A stretch of 12,194 nt of DNA from an uncultured Novosphingobium sp. (GTDB taxonomy: Bacteria > Pseudomonadota > Alphaproteobacteria > Sphingomonadales > Sphingomonadaceae), in assembly GCA_937897535.1 (NCBI GenBank), contig CALCQB010000061.1:1-12194 (forward strand), given 5' to 3'. The notes beneath the pieces are model-generated. The model was not told the DNA's origin and did not search any database. It saw nothing but the letters and a program-made list of their open reading frames with translations. Below, one piece after another: positions 1 through 8,911 of the stretch; the stretch's first letter is position 1, and each line of letters opens with the position of its first letter. A program made the translations under genes and the position numbers.

Positions 1-2
1 GT

Positions 3-263
3 GTTGAACGCGAGGTGTCGCTCCCCTTGCGCCACCGGCGACTCCCGCTCATCGAGCATCTTCACATAGCCGCCTAAGGGAAAGGCGCCAATAACAAACT
101 CTGTCGGCGAGCCCTTGGGCTGCCAACGAAACAGCGTTTTCCCGAAACCGATGGAAAAACGCAGCACTTTGACACCGCAAGCCACAGCCATCCGGTAGTG
201 CCCGTATTCATGCACGGCAATCAACAGCCCCAGCGCAAGTACAAATGCAGCAATGGTCAGCAT
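3..263 (-). CDS. rseP: RseP-type site-2 protease, N-terminal fragment (runs off window)
   Basis: Reading the minus strand from the ATG at 263 gives 87 residues, then the window ends. RseP is an inner-membrane zinc metalloprotease that cleaves anti-sigma factors and signal peptides within the membrane. Visible here are a first transmembrane helix (about residues 2-22) holding the zinc motif HEYGH at 18-22, the FSIGFG segment near 36-41, and PLGGYVKMLDER before the first PDZ domain. The C-terminal catalytic half is off the window. The motif wording (HEYGHYRMAVACGVKVLRF) is that of Burkholderiales RseP, not alphaproteobacterial RseP, and the DNA looks lower in GC than carA next door. It follows the Dxr tail at 18 bases, matching the dxr-rseP order of beta- and gammaproteobacteria. 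I am very sure of the family and fairly sure of the lineage; the Shine-Dalgarno is weak. Confidence 0.93.
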   Translation of the reverse strand, partial: MLTIAAFVLALGLLIAVHEYGHYRMAVACGVKVLRFSIGFGKTLFRWQPKGSPTEFVIGAFPLGGYVKMLDERESPVAQGERHLAFN

Positions 264-281
264 GGTTGGTCCCAAGTGGCC

Positions 282-356
282 TCAGACGCCAACGCGGCGC
301 ACAATTTCAAGAGCGGCATCCCGGGACAAAGCATCCAGCGCCAGAATATCCTCCAG
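282..356 (-). CDS. dxr: Dxr C-terminal tail, fused in frame to truncated CarA
   Basis: About 24 codons before the stop at 282-284 read SLEDILALDALSRDAALEIVRR and end in VGV. This matches the C-terminus of 1-deoxy-D-xylulose-5-phosphate reductoisomerase; E. coli Dxr ends in a similar DDVLSVDANAREVA segment. Dxr makes 2-C-methyl-D-erythritol 4-phosphate in isoprenoid synthesis. Only the tail is present. Upstream in the same frame lies CarA, so the rest of dxr is missing. The rseP start follows 18 bases after the stop, the expected betaproteobacterial arrangement, which supports the Dxr call although the piece is short. The exact upper boundary is uncertain by about 20 bases because CarA has a similar stretch at this point. 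Confidence 0.72.
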   Translation of the reverse strand: MEDILALDALSRDAALEIVRRVGV

Positions 357-1076
357 CGAGGTCTTGGCCGGAACCACCGTCACCCGCGCGCCAGCCTGCA
401 CCAGATTGCGGAAGATGTTGTCCTTCGCGCCGTAATCGATGGCGACGACGTGCGGCCTCGCATCGCCCACAGGACCCCTGGGGCTGCGGGCATAGCCCTT
501 GCCCAGCGTCCACGCCCCGCCTTCCCAGCCTTCCTGCGCGGTGCGGGAAACCCGCTGCGCCAGATCCATGCCTTCCAGCCCCGGCCATTCCTGCGCGCGC
601 TGCAGCAGCGCGGGCAGGTCGAACTTGCCATCCGCGCTGTGTGCGATCACCGCGTTGGGCGCGCCCGAGAGGCGGATCCGGCGGGTCAGCGCGCGGGTGT
701 CGATCCCGGCCAGCCCGATCTTGCCCTTGGCGGCGAGCCAATCGCCGAACGTGCCGGTGCTGCGGAAGTTGCTCGGCGCGGTCACGTCTTCGCGGACCAC
801 GCAGCCGACCGCGCCTTCGACCGCGCTTTCAAGGTCTTCGTCGTTGACGCCGACATTGCCGATGTGCGGGAAAGTGAAGGTCACGACTTGCCCAGCATAG
901 GACGGGTCGGTCATGATTTCCTCGTAACCGGTCATCGCGGTGTTGAAGCAGACCTCGCCCACCGCCGCGCCTTCCGCGCCGAAGCCCTTGCCCCACGCAA
1001 CCTGGCCATCGGCGAGCACGAGGACTCCCGTCGCACCCTGCGGTTGGGGTGCACGGCTTAGGGCGGCGTCGGCCAT
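357..1076 (-). CDS. carA: Carbamoyl-phosphate synthase small subunit, N-terminal about 240 residues, truncated
   Basis: CarA is the glutamine amidotransferase subunit of carbamoyl-phosphate synthase and feeds pyrimidine and arginine synthesis. The start is the ATG at 1074-1076 (MADAALSR), with GGAG nine bases upstream; a longer frame reaches 1154 but adds no family sequence. The small-subunit N-terminal domain is complete (GEVCFNTAMTGYEEIMTDPSYAGQ, GIDTRALTRRIR). The amidotransferase domain begins (HVVAIDYGAKDNIFRNL) but breaks off after VVPAKTS. The nucleophile motif (GICLGHQ) and the His/Glu of the catalytic triad are absent, so the piece as drawn cannot hydrolyse glutamine. Normal length is near 390 residues. 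The frame continues without a stop into a Dxr tail of another lineage, probably an assembly or cloning joint. It is divergent from the YqeY gene, as I recall for sphingomonads. Confidence 0.9.
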
Positions 1077-1125
1077 GTAGAGGCGCTCCGTTCGTCGGGG
1101 TTCCAGCAATGTCGCTAAGTTTTGG

Positions 1126-1154
1126 CCGCTAAGCCCCTCACCCGCCAGCGTCAA
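1126..1154 (-). promoter_or_regulatory. Possible carA promoter
   Basis: On the minus strand TTGACG (1149-1154) lies 17 bases before TAGCGG (1126-1131), which would start a transcript about 40 bases ahead of the carA ATG. The -35 match is good but the -10 match is poor. The -10 overlaps one copy of a repeated CTTAGCG motif (1127-1133; other copy 1113-1119). This is inference from pattern only. Confidence 0.25.
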
Positions 1155-1225
1155 CCTATGAAAACGCGATTCTTTGGGCTAGGTCGCATCTTTCCCCAAT
1201 TCGCAAACCTATTCGAAGGAAAACC

Positions 1226-1678
1226 ATGCTCCGCGATTCCATCAAGGCCGCGCAGGTCACCGCGATGAAGGCCGGTGACAAGCCGCGGCTCGCCGCCGTC
1301 CGCCTGATCCTCGCCAAGCTCAAGGACAAGGACATCGAACTGCGGACCGCCTCCAGCGTGCCCGAGGACGACGTGCTGGTGGTCGATGTCCTGCAGAAGA
1401 TGGCCAAGCAGCGCCGCGAATCGATCACGCTGTTTGAACAAGGCGGCCGTCAGGAACTGGCCGAGGTTGAAAAGGCCGAGCTGGCGGTGATCGAGGAGTT
1501 CCTGCCGAGCCAAATGGGCGAAGACGAGGTCAAGGCCGCGATCGCCAGCATCATCGCCGAGACCGGCGCGTCGAGCATCAAGGACATGGGCAAGGTTGTC
1601 GCCGCGCTCAAGGCCGCGCACGGCACCCAGCTCGATATGGGCAAGGCCAGCGGGCTGGTGAAGGCGGCGCTGGGGTGA
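1226..1678 (+). CDS. GatB/YqeY domain-containing protein
   Basis: This is a 150-residue all-helical protein of the GatB/YqeY family. The family shares the tail domain of the GatB subunit of Asp/Glu-tRNA amidotransferase; a role in tRNA-linked amidation is presumed but unproven for the stand-alone form. Family features are visible: MLRDSIKAAQVTAMKAGDK at the start, VLQKMAKQRRESITLFEQGGR in the middle, EEFLPSQM, and the C-terminal helical domain ending in DMGKASGLVKAALG. The length is normal. The start at 1226 has GAAGGA five bases upstream (1215-1220). It is transcribed away from carA and towards dnaG. A convergent lipoprotein gene ends only 8 bases from its stop, with no terminator between. 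Confidence 0.95.
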   Translation: MLRDSIKAAQVTAMKAGDKPRLAAVRLILAKLKDKDIELRTASSVPEDDVLVVDVLQKMAKQRRESITLFEQGGRQELAEVEKAELAVIEEFLPSQMGEDEVKAAIASIIAETGASSIKDMGKVVAALKAAHGTQLDMGKASGLVKAALG

Positions 1679-1686
1679 TCCCTCCG

Positions 1687-2157
1687 TCAGGTCGCCTTGG
1701 GCATCTGTGAGCAATGCTCGTTCACAATGCTCCAGCCGCCCTTGGCATCCTTCTGGAACACATCGGTGCAGCGGACGAGGCCGTTGTTCTCCGGCTTGGC
1801 CTTGCTGGTTCCGTTCCATACGCCCGAGACGATGAAGGTATCGGCGTCGAGCAGCTGAATCTTGCGGGCGACTTGTTCTTCGGTGTCGATTTGCGCCGCG
1901 GCAAAGACGTCCTGGGCCTTGTCAAAGGTTGCGCGATCGGTCTCCAGCGGGCCCAAGGCATAGTCGAACGCGACCACGCCGGGCGCGTAAAGCGCCTTGA
2001 TCTTGGCGGCGTCCTTGGATTCCCAGGTAGCGACCATCGCGTCGGCCAGCTTTGCAGCGTCGGCTTCGGTTACCGCTGCGGCGGGCGGCGCTTCCTTGGC
2101 ACAGGCGGCAGTCAATACGCACGATGCTGCGATTGCAGCGATAGCAAGTCGGTTCAT
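1687..2157 (-). CDS. Small lipoprotein with SnoaL/NTF2-like (DUF4440-type) fold
   Basis: This is a 156-residue protein. The start at 2157 (MNRLAIAAIAAS) is chosen because GGGGGA lies seven bases upstream (2165-2170); an alternative TTG start five codons earlier would put that site inside the gene. The N-terminus is a lipoprotein-type signal: one Arg, a hydrophobic run, then LTAAC with Cys19 as the probable lipidated residue. The -3 position is Thr, so the lipobox is loose. The mature part resembles NTF2-like proteins: ALADAMVATWESKDAAKIKALYAPGV-type helices, an LLDADTFIVSGVWNGTS strand and GWSIVNEHCS at the end. Such proteins are often ligand-binding or enzyme-like, but no substrate can be named. 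It is probably periplasmic and anchored to a membrane. It is divergent from dnaG and convergent with the YqeY gene. Confidence 0.85.
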   Translation of the reverse strand: MNRLAIAAIAASCVLTAACAKEAPPAAAVTEADAAKLADAMVATWESKDAAKIKALYAPGVVAFDYALGPLETDRATFDKAQDVFAAAQIDTEEQVARKIQLLDADTFIVSGVWNGTSKAKPENNGLVRCTDVFQKDAKGGWSIVNEHCSQMPKAT

Positions 2158-2253
2158 CGAGATTTCCCCCAAGGTCGCTGGCGTGAATTCGCCAAACCGC
2201 CCCGGCAGATGCTATCCCGAATCGCTGGCTTGCCCTATTGGATTCGCCAATGG

Positions 2254-2262
2254 TGCTATCAT
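2254..2262 (+). promoter_or_regulatory. Possible extended -10 promoter element upstream of dnaG
   Basis: TGCTATCAT fits an extended -10 (TGnTATnAT) and lies 31 bases before the dnaG ATG. No -35 box is seen at 17 bases. A second TGCTATC occurs near 2210. AAGGA at 2273-2277 is the only Shine-Dalgarno-like site ahead of dnaG and is rather far (15 bases) from its start. Tentative. Confidence 0.25.
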
Positions 2263-2292
2263 CCCGTGCCGTAAGGACTATCCCGCCCCCCG

Positions 2293-4175
2293 ATGTCACT
2301 GACACCCGCCTTTCTGGACGAACTGCGCGCGCGGGTGGCGCTTTCGGGCGTCATTTCGCGCACGACTCGGCTGACCAAGGCGGGGCATGAGTTCAAGGCC
2401 TGTTGCCCGTTCCACAGCGAGAAAAGCCCGAGCTTCACCGTCAACGACGCCAAGGGCTTCTACCACTGCTTCGGCTGCGGCGCGCATGGCGATGTGATCC
2501 GCTGGATGACCGACCAGCGCGGGCTGTCGTTCATGGACGCGGTCAAGGAACTGGCCGCCGAGGCCGGGATGGAGGTCCCCGCCCCCGATCCCCGCTCCGC
2601 CCAGAAGGCCGAGCAACAGGCCGGGCTGCACCAGGTGCTTGAGGCGGCGCAGAACTTCTACCGGACCCAGCTCGACACGCCCGAAGGCGCCAAGGCGCGG
2701 ACCTACCTCGCTTCGCGGCGGTTCGATCCGCACACGATGGAACGGTTCGGGTTCGGCTACGCCCCGGCCGGGCGTCAGGCGCTCAAAGCAGCGCTCTCGC
2801 AGTTTAGCGAAGCGATGCTGATCGAGGCGGGCCTGCGGATCGCGGTCGACGACGACCAAGGCAACAAGCGGGAACCCTACGACCGGTTCCGCGACCGGCT
2901 GACCATGCCGATCCACGATCCCCGCGGCCGGGTGATCGGGTTCGCCGCGCGAATTCTCGATGCCGACAAGAAGGACGCGCCGAAGTATCTCAATTCGCCC
3001 GATACCCCGTTGTTCGACAAGGGCCGGACGCTGTTCAACCTGCACCGCGCGGGGCCGGCTTCGCGCCAGAGCGGGCGGATCGTGGTGGTGGAAGGGCAGA
3101 TGGACGTGATCGCGCTCGCCGCCGCCGGAATTGCCGAGGCGGTCGCGCCGATGGGCACCGCGCTGACCGAGCGCCAGCTCGAGCTGCTGTGGCGGATGGT
3201 CGAAACCCCGATCCTGTGTTTCGACGGCGATTCCGCCGGGCAGCGCGCCGCGATGCGCGCGATTGTCCGCGCGCTGCCGCTGCTGCGCCCGGCCCACAGC
3301 CTCCGGATCGTGCGGATGCCGGCCGGGATGGACCCCGACGATCTGATCAAGCGCGACGGGGTGGCGGCATTGGAGGCTTTGCTGGCCAATCCCCGCTCGC
3401 TGCTCGACCAGTTGTGGGAGCACGAGCGCGACGCCGTCCCGCTGGCCAGCCCCGAAGACAAAGCCGGGCTCAAGGCGCGGCTGATGGCCCACGTCGAGAC
3501 GATCGCCGATCGCGATATTCAGGCGCTGTACCGGCGCGAGCTGAACGATCGCTTTTCCACATTTGCCTTCCCCCCCCGCGACGAACGCGAATGGCGGCCC
3601 GCCGGGCGGTCCGGAACCCGCCCAGCCCCGCCTCGGCGCAGCGACCCGGCGATGACCGCGCGGCTGCGCAAAAGCACCGGTTCGCGCGATGCGCTGGCGG
3701 CGGCGGTGCTGGCCGGATTGCTGCGTTATCCCCGCGAACTGGCCCGCCATGGCGACGTTCTGGCTCACGCCGAACTGGCCGATCCCCGCTTTGCAGTGCT
3801 GGTCGATGCACTCGATGCGGGCGAAGCGCTTGAAACCGGGCATTTGTCCACCATATTGGCTGCTCGGGGACTGGTTGCCCCGGACCCTGTGGAATATGCC
3901 TCGCTGCGTTTCGTCTTCCTGGCCGAGGGCGAGGCGCCGGATCTGGCCGGTGACAGCCTGGCGCAAGCGGTCGGCCTGCTGGTCGAACGCCCGGCGCTCG
4001 AAGCGGCCTTGGCAGACGCAACCGCACGGTTCGAAAGCGACCTGTCGGAAGGGGCCTATGCAGAGCAGCAGCGACTGCTGAAGAGAAAACTGGAATTCGA
4101 TGCGCGCTTGCGGCAAATGGCCAGCGCGCGGAACGCCGCCCTTGACGGGGTGGCCTCACACAATACGGCGGACTA

Positions 4176-4176
<1 letters not shown>
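2293..4176 (+). CDS. dnaG: DNA primase DnaG
   Basis: DnaG makes the RNA primers for leading and lagging strand synthesis and works bound to the DnaB helicase at the fork. The 627-residue length is normal. The zinc-binding domain is N-terminal, with ligands Cys38, His41, Cys59 and Cys62 (CCPFH and YHCFGCGAHGD). The catalytic core follows; its TOPRIM acidic residues are Glu267 (VVVEGQMD) and Asp311/Asp313 (CFDGDSAG), in nearly the same positions as in E. coli. A charged, proline-rich linker (about 428-460) leads to the C-terminal helicase-binding domain (about 465-610). The linker carries a run of eight C (3570-3577). The last base of its stop is the first base of the rpoD ATG, so the two genes are very probably co-transcribed and translationally coupled. 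Confidence 0.98.
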
Positions 4177-6200
<2,024 letters not shown>

Positions 6201-6211
6201 GGTCAAACGAA

Positions 6212-6238
6212 GGCCGGGCGTCGCTTGCGATCCCGGCC
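6212..6238 (+). terminator. Stable hairpin after rpoD, possible terminator
   Basis: GGCCGGG (6212-6218) pairs perfectly with CCCGGCC (6232-6238), and the loop can pair further as TCG/CGA. The hairpin begins 12 bases after the rpoD stop. No T run follows, so it is not a canonical intrinsic terminator. It could stabilise the mRNA 3' end or assist termination. Confidence 0.45.
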
Positions 6239-6476
6239 ATTCGCGGTTATAGCCCGCGTCGTTCACGTAACTGACGAGTCAGGCGGATTACCGCCGTGGA
6301 GCGTGAACCCTGATTGCCGCTCGTCTGGGCACCCTTGGATCAATGTGTTGGATCGTCAGGCGTGCCATGCCCGTTATGCACCATAGTTCGTGCCATTCAT
6401 GCGCCTTGCTCGCTGGAATATGCAGCGGGCCGAGCCTATGGCGTCTGACGATTCGCCCGAGCAACGAGTGCCAGCC
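6239..6476. other. Repeat-rich intergenic region ahead of rpiB
   Basis: No convincing gene is seen in the gap between rpoD and rpiB. It contains several short symmetric elements. GTTCACG (6261-6267) pairs with CGTGAAC (6302-6308) and encloses CTGAC/GTCAG (6271-6282) and a GGCGG-ATTA-CCGCC hairpin (6282-6295). Further on are direct repeats of TTGGATC (6335-6341, 6348-6354) and of CGTGCCAT (6361-6368, 6389-6396). It could hold the rpiB-glyA promoter, a structured leader or operators. I recognise no known riboswitch or tRNA. Confidence 0.4.
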
Positions 6477-6929
6477 ATGCGCATAGCCATCGCCTCCGAC
6501 CACGCCGCGATCGAGCTCAAGGCCGATTTGCGCGAGTATCTGATCGAGCTTGGTCACGAAGTCGCCGACCTTGGTCCTGAAACCGCCGACCGGGTCGATT
6601 ATCCCGACTTTGGCTACAAGCTCGCTGCAGTCGTGGCCGATGGCACCGTGCACTGCGGCGTCGCGCTGTGCGGGTCGGGCATCGGCATTTCCATCGCCGT
6701 CAACCGCGAACCGCGCTGCCGCTGTGCCCTGGTCAGCGAGCCGCTCTCCGCCGCGCTCGCCCGCGAGCACAATGACGCCAATGTCATCGCGATGGGCGCG
6801 CGGCTGACCGGAATCGACATGGCAAAGGCCTGCCTCGACGCCTTCCTTTCCACCGACTTCGGCGGCGGTCGCCATACCGGCCGGGTCGAAAAGCTGTCCA
6901 ACCCCACCTGTTCAGGAGCCACCGCATGA
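6477..6929 (+). CDS. rpiB: Ribose-5-phosphate isomerase B
   Basis: RpiB interconverts ribose-5-phosphate and ribulose-5-phosphate in the pentose phosphate pathway. The 150-residue protein matches the RpiB/LacAB family from its first residues, MRIAIASDHAA, which is why the ATG at 6477 is preferred. The frame is open back to 6390, but those 29 residues have no family similarity that I can see. Expected active-site residues are present: Asp8 and His9, Cys65 in LCGSGIGISIA, His98 in REHNDAN, and the phosphate-binding GGGRHTGRVEK near the end. Cys65 is followed by Gly-Ser where E. coli RpiB has Gly-Thr, a mild variation. The stop overlaps the glyA start (ATGA), so the two are almost certainly one operon. 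Confidence 0.94.
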   Translation: MRIAIASDHAAIELKADLREYLIELGHEVADLGPETADRVDYPDFGYKLAAVVADGTVHCGVALCGSGIGISIAVNREPRCRCALVSEPLSAALAREHNDANVIAMGARLTGIDMAKACLDAFLSTDFGGGRHTGRVEKLSNPTCSGATA

Positions 6930-8239
6930 CCATGACCGCCGACAAGCTGCCGGACGTCCGGTCGAAAGGCTTCTTCACCGCCCACCTCGCCGAGGCGGAC
7001 CCCGAGGTTCACGCCGCGATCCAGAACGAACTGGGCCGCCAGCGCCACAACATCGAACTGATCGCCAGCGAGAACATCACCAGCCTGGCCGTGCTCGAAG
7101 CCACCGGCAGCGTCTTCACCAACAAGTACGCCGAAGGCTATCCCGGCAAGCGCTACTACGGCGGCTGCGAATATGCCGACGTGGTCGAAAACCTCGCGAT
7201 CGAACGGGCCAAAGCGCTGTTCGGCTGCGCGTTCGCCAACGTCCAGCCCAATTCGGGCAGCCAGATGAACCAGGCGGTGTTCCTCGCGCTGCTCAATCCG
7301 GGCGACACCTTCATGGGGCTCGACCTCAATTCGGGCGGACACCTGACGCACGGATCGCCGGTCAACATGAGCGGCAAGTGGTTCAACCCGGTTGCCTATG
7401 GCGTGCGCAAGGACGACGAGACGATCGACATGGACGCGGTCGCGGCGCTCGCCCGCGAGCACCAGCCCAAGCTGATTATCTGCGGCGGCACGGCCTATTC
7501 GCGGCACTGGGATTTCGAGCGGTTCCGCGCGATTTCGGACGAGGTCGGAGCGTATCTGCTCGCGGACATCTCACACTTTTCCGGGCTGGTTGCAGGCGGC
7601 GCCCACCCCTCGCCCTTCCCGCATGCCCACGTGGTCACCACCACCACTCACAAGTCCCTGCGCGGGCCGCGTTCGGGCGTGATCCTGACCAACGACGAGG
7701 ATCTGGCCAAGAAGCTCAACACCGCGGTGTTCCCGGGACTGCAAGGCGGGCCGCTGGTCCACGTGATCGCGGCCAAGGCGGTGGCCTTCGGCGATGCGCT
7801 CAAGCCCGAATTCAAGGTCTATGCCGCCCAGATCGTCGCCAACGCCAAGGCGCTGGCCGCTTCGCTCGGTGCCGAAGGCCTGCGGATCGTCTCCGGCGGG
7901 ACCGACAATCACCTTATGCTGGTGGATCTGACCGCCAAGAACGTGACCGGCAAGGCCGCCGAAAAGGGGCTCGATCGCGCCTGGCTGACCTGCAACAAGA
8001 ACGGTGTGCCCTATGACACCCGTTCGCCGTTCGTCACGTCGGGCATCCGGCTTGGCACTCCCGCCGGCACCACCCGCGGGTTTGGCGAAGACGAGTTCGC
8101 CCAGATCGGCCGGCTGATCGCCGAGGTCGTTGACGGCATGGCCCGCAACGGCGATGATGGCGACGGGCAGGTCGAACAGCGCGTCCGCGACCGGGTCGAA
8201 GCGCTGTGCACCGGCTTTCCGATCTATCCGGGATTATAA
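6926..8239 (+). CDS. glyA: Serine hydroxymethyltransferase
   Basis: GlyA is a cytosolic PLP enzyme that converts serine and tetrahydrofolate to glycine and 5,10-methylenetetrahydrofolate, the main source of one-carbon units. The 437-residue length is normal. Visible are IELIASENITS, the NKYAEGYPGKRYYGGCE substrate segment, VQPNSGSQMNQAV, LNSGGHLTHGS, ADISHFSGLVAGG with the PLP-pairing Asp, the Schiff-base Lys243 in TTTTHKSLRGPRSG, and SGIRLGTPAGTTRGF. The start at 6926 is preferred over the ATG two codons later because AGGAG (6914-6918) sits seven bases upstream. It overlaps the rpiB stop by four bases and is followed after only 3 bases by a small membrane-protein gene. Confidence 0.98.
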   Translation: MTMTADKLPDVRSKGFFTAHLAEADPEVHAAIQNELGRQRHNIELIASENITSLAVLEATGSVFTNKYAEGYPGKRYYGGCEYADVVENLAIERAKALFGCAFANVQPNSGSQMNQAVFLALLNPGDTFMGLDLNSGGHLTHGSPVNMSGKWFNPVAYGVRKDDETIDMDAVAALAREHQPKLIICGGTAYSRHWDFERFRAISDEVGAYLLADISHFSGLVAGGAHPSPFPHAHVVTTTTHKSLRGPRSGVILTNDEDLAKKLNTAVFPGLQGGPLVHVIAAKAVAFGDALKPEFKVYAAQIVANAKALAASLGAEGLRIVSGGTDNHLMLVDLTAKNVTGKAAEKGLDRAWLTCNKNGVPYDTRSPFVTSGIRLGTPAGTTRGFGEDEFAQIGRLIAEVVDGMARNGDDGDGQVEQRVRDRVEALCTGFPIYPGL

Positions 8240-8242
8240 ATC

Positions 8243-8443
8243 ATGAGCGATGACTTCGTAGGAGACGCCAAGGCCGAACTGACCGGCATGGCGAAAGACG
8301 GCATGCGCCACCCATCGACCAAGCCGGTGCTGACCGGTGCAGCGGTCGGCGCGGTCGCCGGGTTGCTGCTGCCGGTGCTGTCGATCCCGGCCGGGCTGGT
8401 GATCGGTGCCGGGGTGATGTTCTACAAGCGGATCCGCCCGTAA
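8243..8443 (+). CDS. Small membrane protein of unknown function, between glyA and nrdR
   Basis: This is a 66-residue protein with a charged N-terminal half (MSDDFVGDAKAELTGMAKDG) and a Gly/Ala/Leu-rich hydrophobic segment (about residues 29-60), long enough for one or two membrane helices, ending in basic YKRIRP. I do not recognise a family. It starts 3 bases after the glyA stop, and the nrdR GTG follows its stop with no gap. This packing and the similar base composition argue that it is a real, co-translated gene. An N-terminal cytoplasmic face with a basic C-terminal tail is inference only. Confidence 0.75.
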   Translation: MSDDFVGDAKAELTGMAKDGMRHPSTKPVLTGAAVGAVAGLLLPVLSIPAGLVIGAGVMFYKRIRP

Positions 8444-8905
8444 GTGCGTTGCCCGTTCTGTGCGCATGATGACAGCCAGGTAAAGGATTCGCGGCCGACC
8501 GAGGACAACACCGCGATCCGCCGCCGCCGCCAGTGCGACAGCTGCGGCGCGCGCTTCACCACGTTCGAGCGGGTCCAGCTGCGCGAGATCACCGTGGTGA
8601 AAAGCGACGGCACCCGCGAAAGCTTCGACCGGTCCAAGATCGACCAGTCGGTCGCGCTCGCTTGCCGCAAGCGCGGGCTGGCGCAGGAACGGCTCGACCA
8701 GCTGGTTTCAGGCATCCAGCGCCAGATCGAAACTCTCGGCGAGAGCGAAGTGACCACCCGCGGGATCGGCGAGATGGTGATGGAAGGCCTGCGCGGGCTC
8801 GATACCGTCGCCTATATCCGCTTCGCCAGCGTCTATCGCGACTTCACCGAAGCCAAGGACTTCGAGGATTTTGCCAGCACGGTCCGGGATGCAGGGCAAG
8901 AGTAG
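8444..8905 (+). CDS. nrdR: Transcriptional repressor NrdR
   Basis: NrdR is an ATP/dATP-sensing repressor of ribonucleotide reductase genes. The 153-residue protein has the N-terminal zinc ribbon (Cys3, Cys6, Cys31, Cys34: MRCPFC and QCDSCG), the basic stretch TAIRRRRQC, GARFTTFERV, and then an ATP-cone domain (about 49-139) with VKSDGTRESFDRSKI and VAYIRFASVYRDF. The start codon is GTG and directly abuts the upstream stop (TAAGTG), indicating translational coupling. The length and motif spacing are normal. Its targets, NrdR boxes before nrd genes, are not in this window. glyA-nrdR proximity is common in alphaproteobacteria as I recall. Confidence 0.97.
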   Translation: MRCPFCAHDDSQVKDSRPTEDNTAIRRRRQCDSCGARFTTFERVQLREITVVKSDGTRESFDRSKIDQSVALACRKRGLAQERLDQLVSGIQRQIETLGESEVTTRGIGEMVMEGLRGLDTVAYIRFASVYRDFTEAKDFEDFASTVRDAGQE

Positions 8906-8911
8906 CCGGGC

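Noticed and set aside
198..1061. Long plus-strand frames across the carA region.
   Set aside because: They are antisense to a clear CarA sequence, are Arg/Pro/Ala-rich and lack a ribosome binding site or any known motif.
2296..4116. A 606-residue open frame on the minus strand antisense to dnaG.
   Set aside because: It is a shadow of the GC-rich dnaG reading frame, with Gly/Arg/Gln-rich sequence and no family features.
6261..6310. Possible hammerhead ribozyme, because CTGACGA resembles the CUGANGA core.
   Set aside because: The GAAA half of the core is missing (GTGAAC is found instead), a proper stem II does not follow, and the outer stem joins the wrong strands for a hammerhead.
6390..6476. 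N-terminal extension of RpiB by 29 residues.
   Set aside because: RpiB family similarity begins at MRIAIASDHAA; the extension has Met/Arg-rich unrelated sequence and overlaps the repeat region.
6201..6476. A tRNA or small RNA gene of known type between rpoD and rpiB.
   Set aside because: No T-loop GTTCRA motif or acceptor pairing was found, and no known RNA family was recognised.
7622..7680. Ser in place of Thr after the PLP lysine of GlyA (THKSLRGPR).
   Set aside because: As I recall, this variant is common in alphaproteobacterial SHMT and not unusual.
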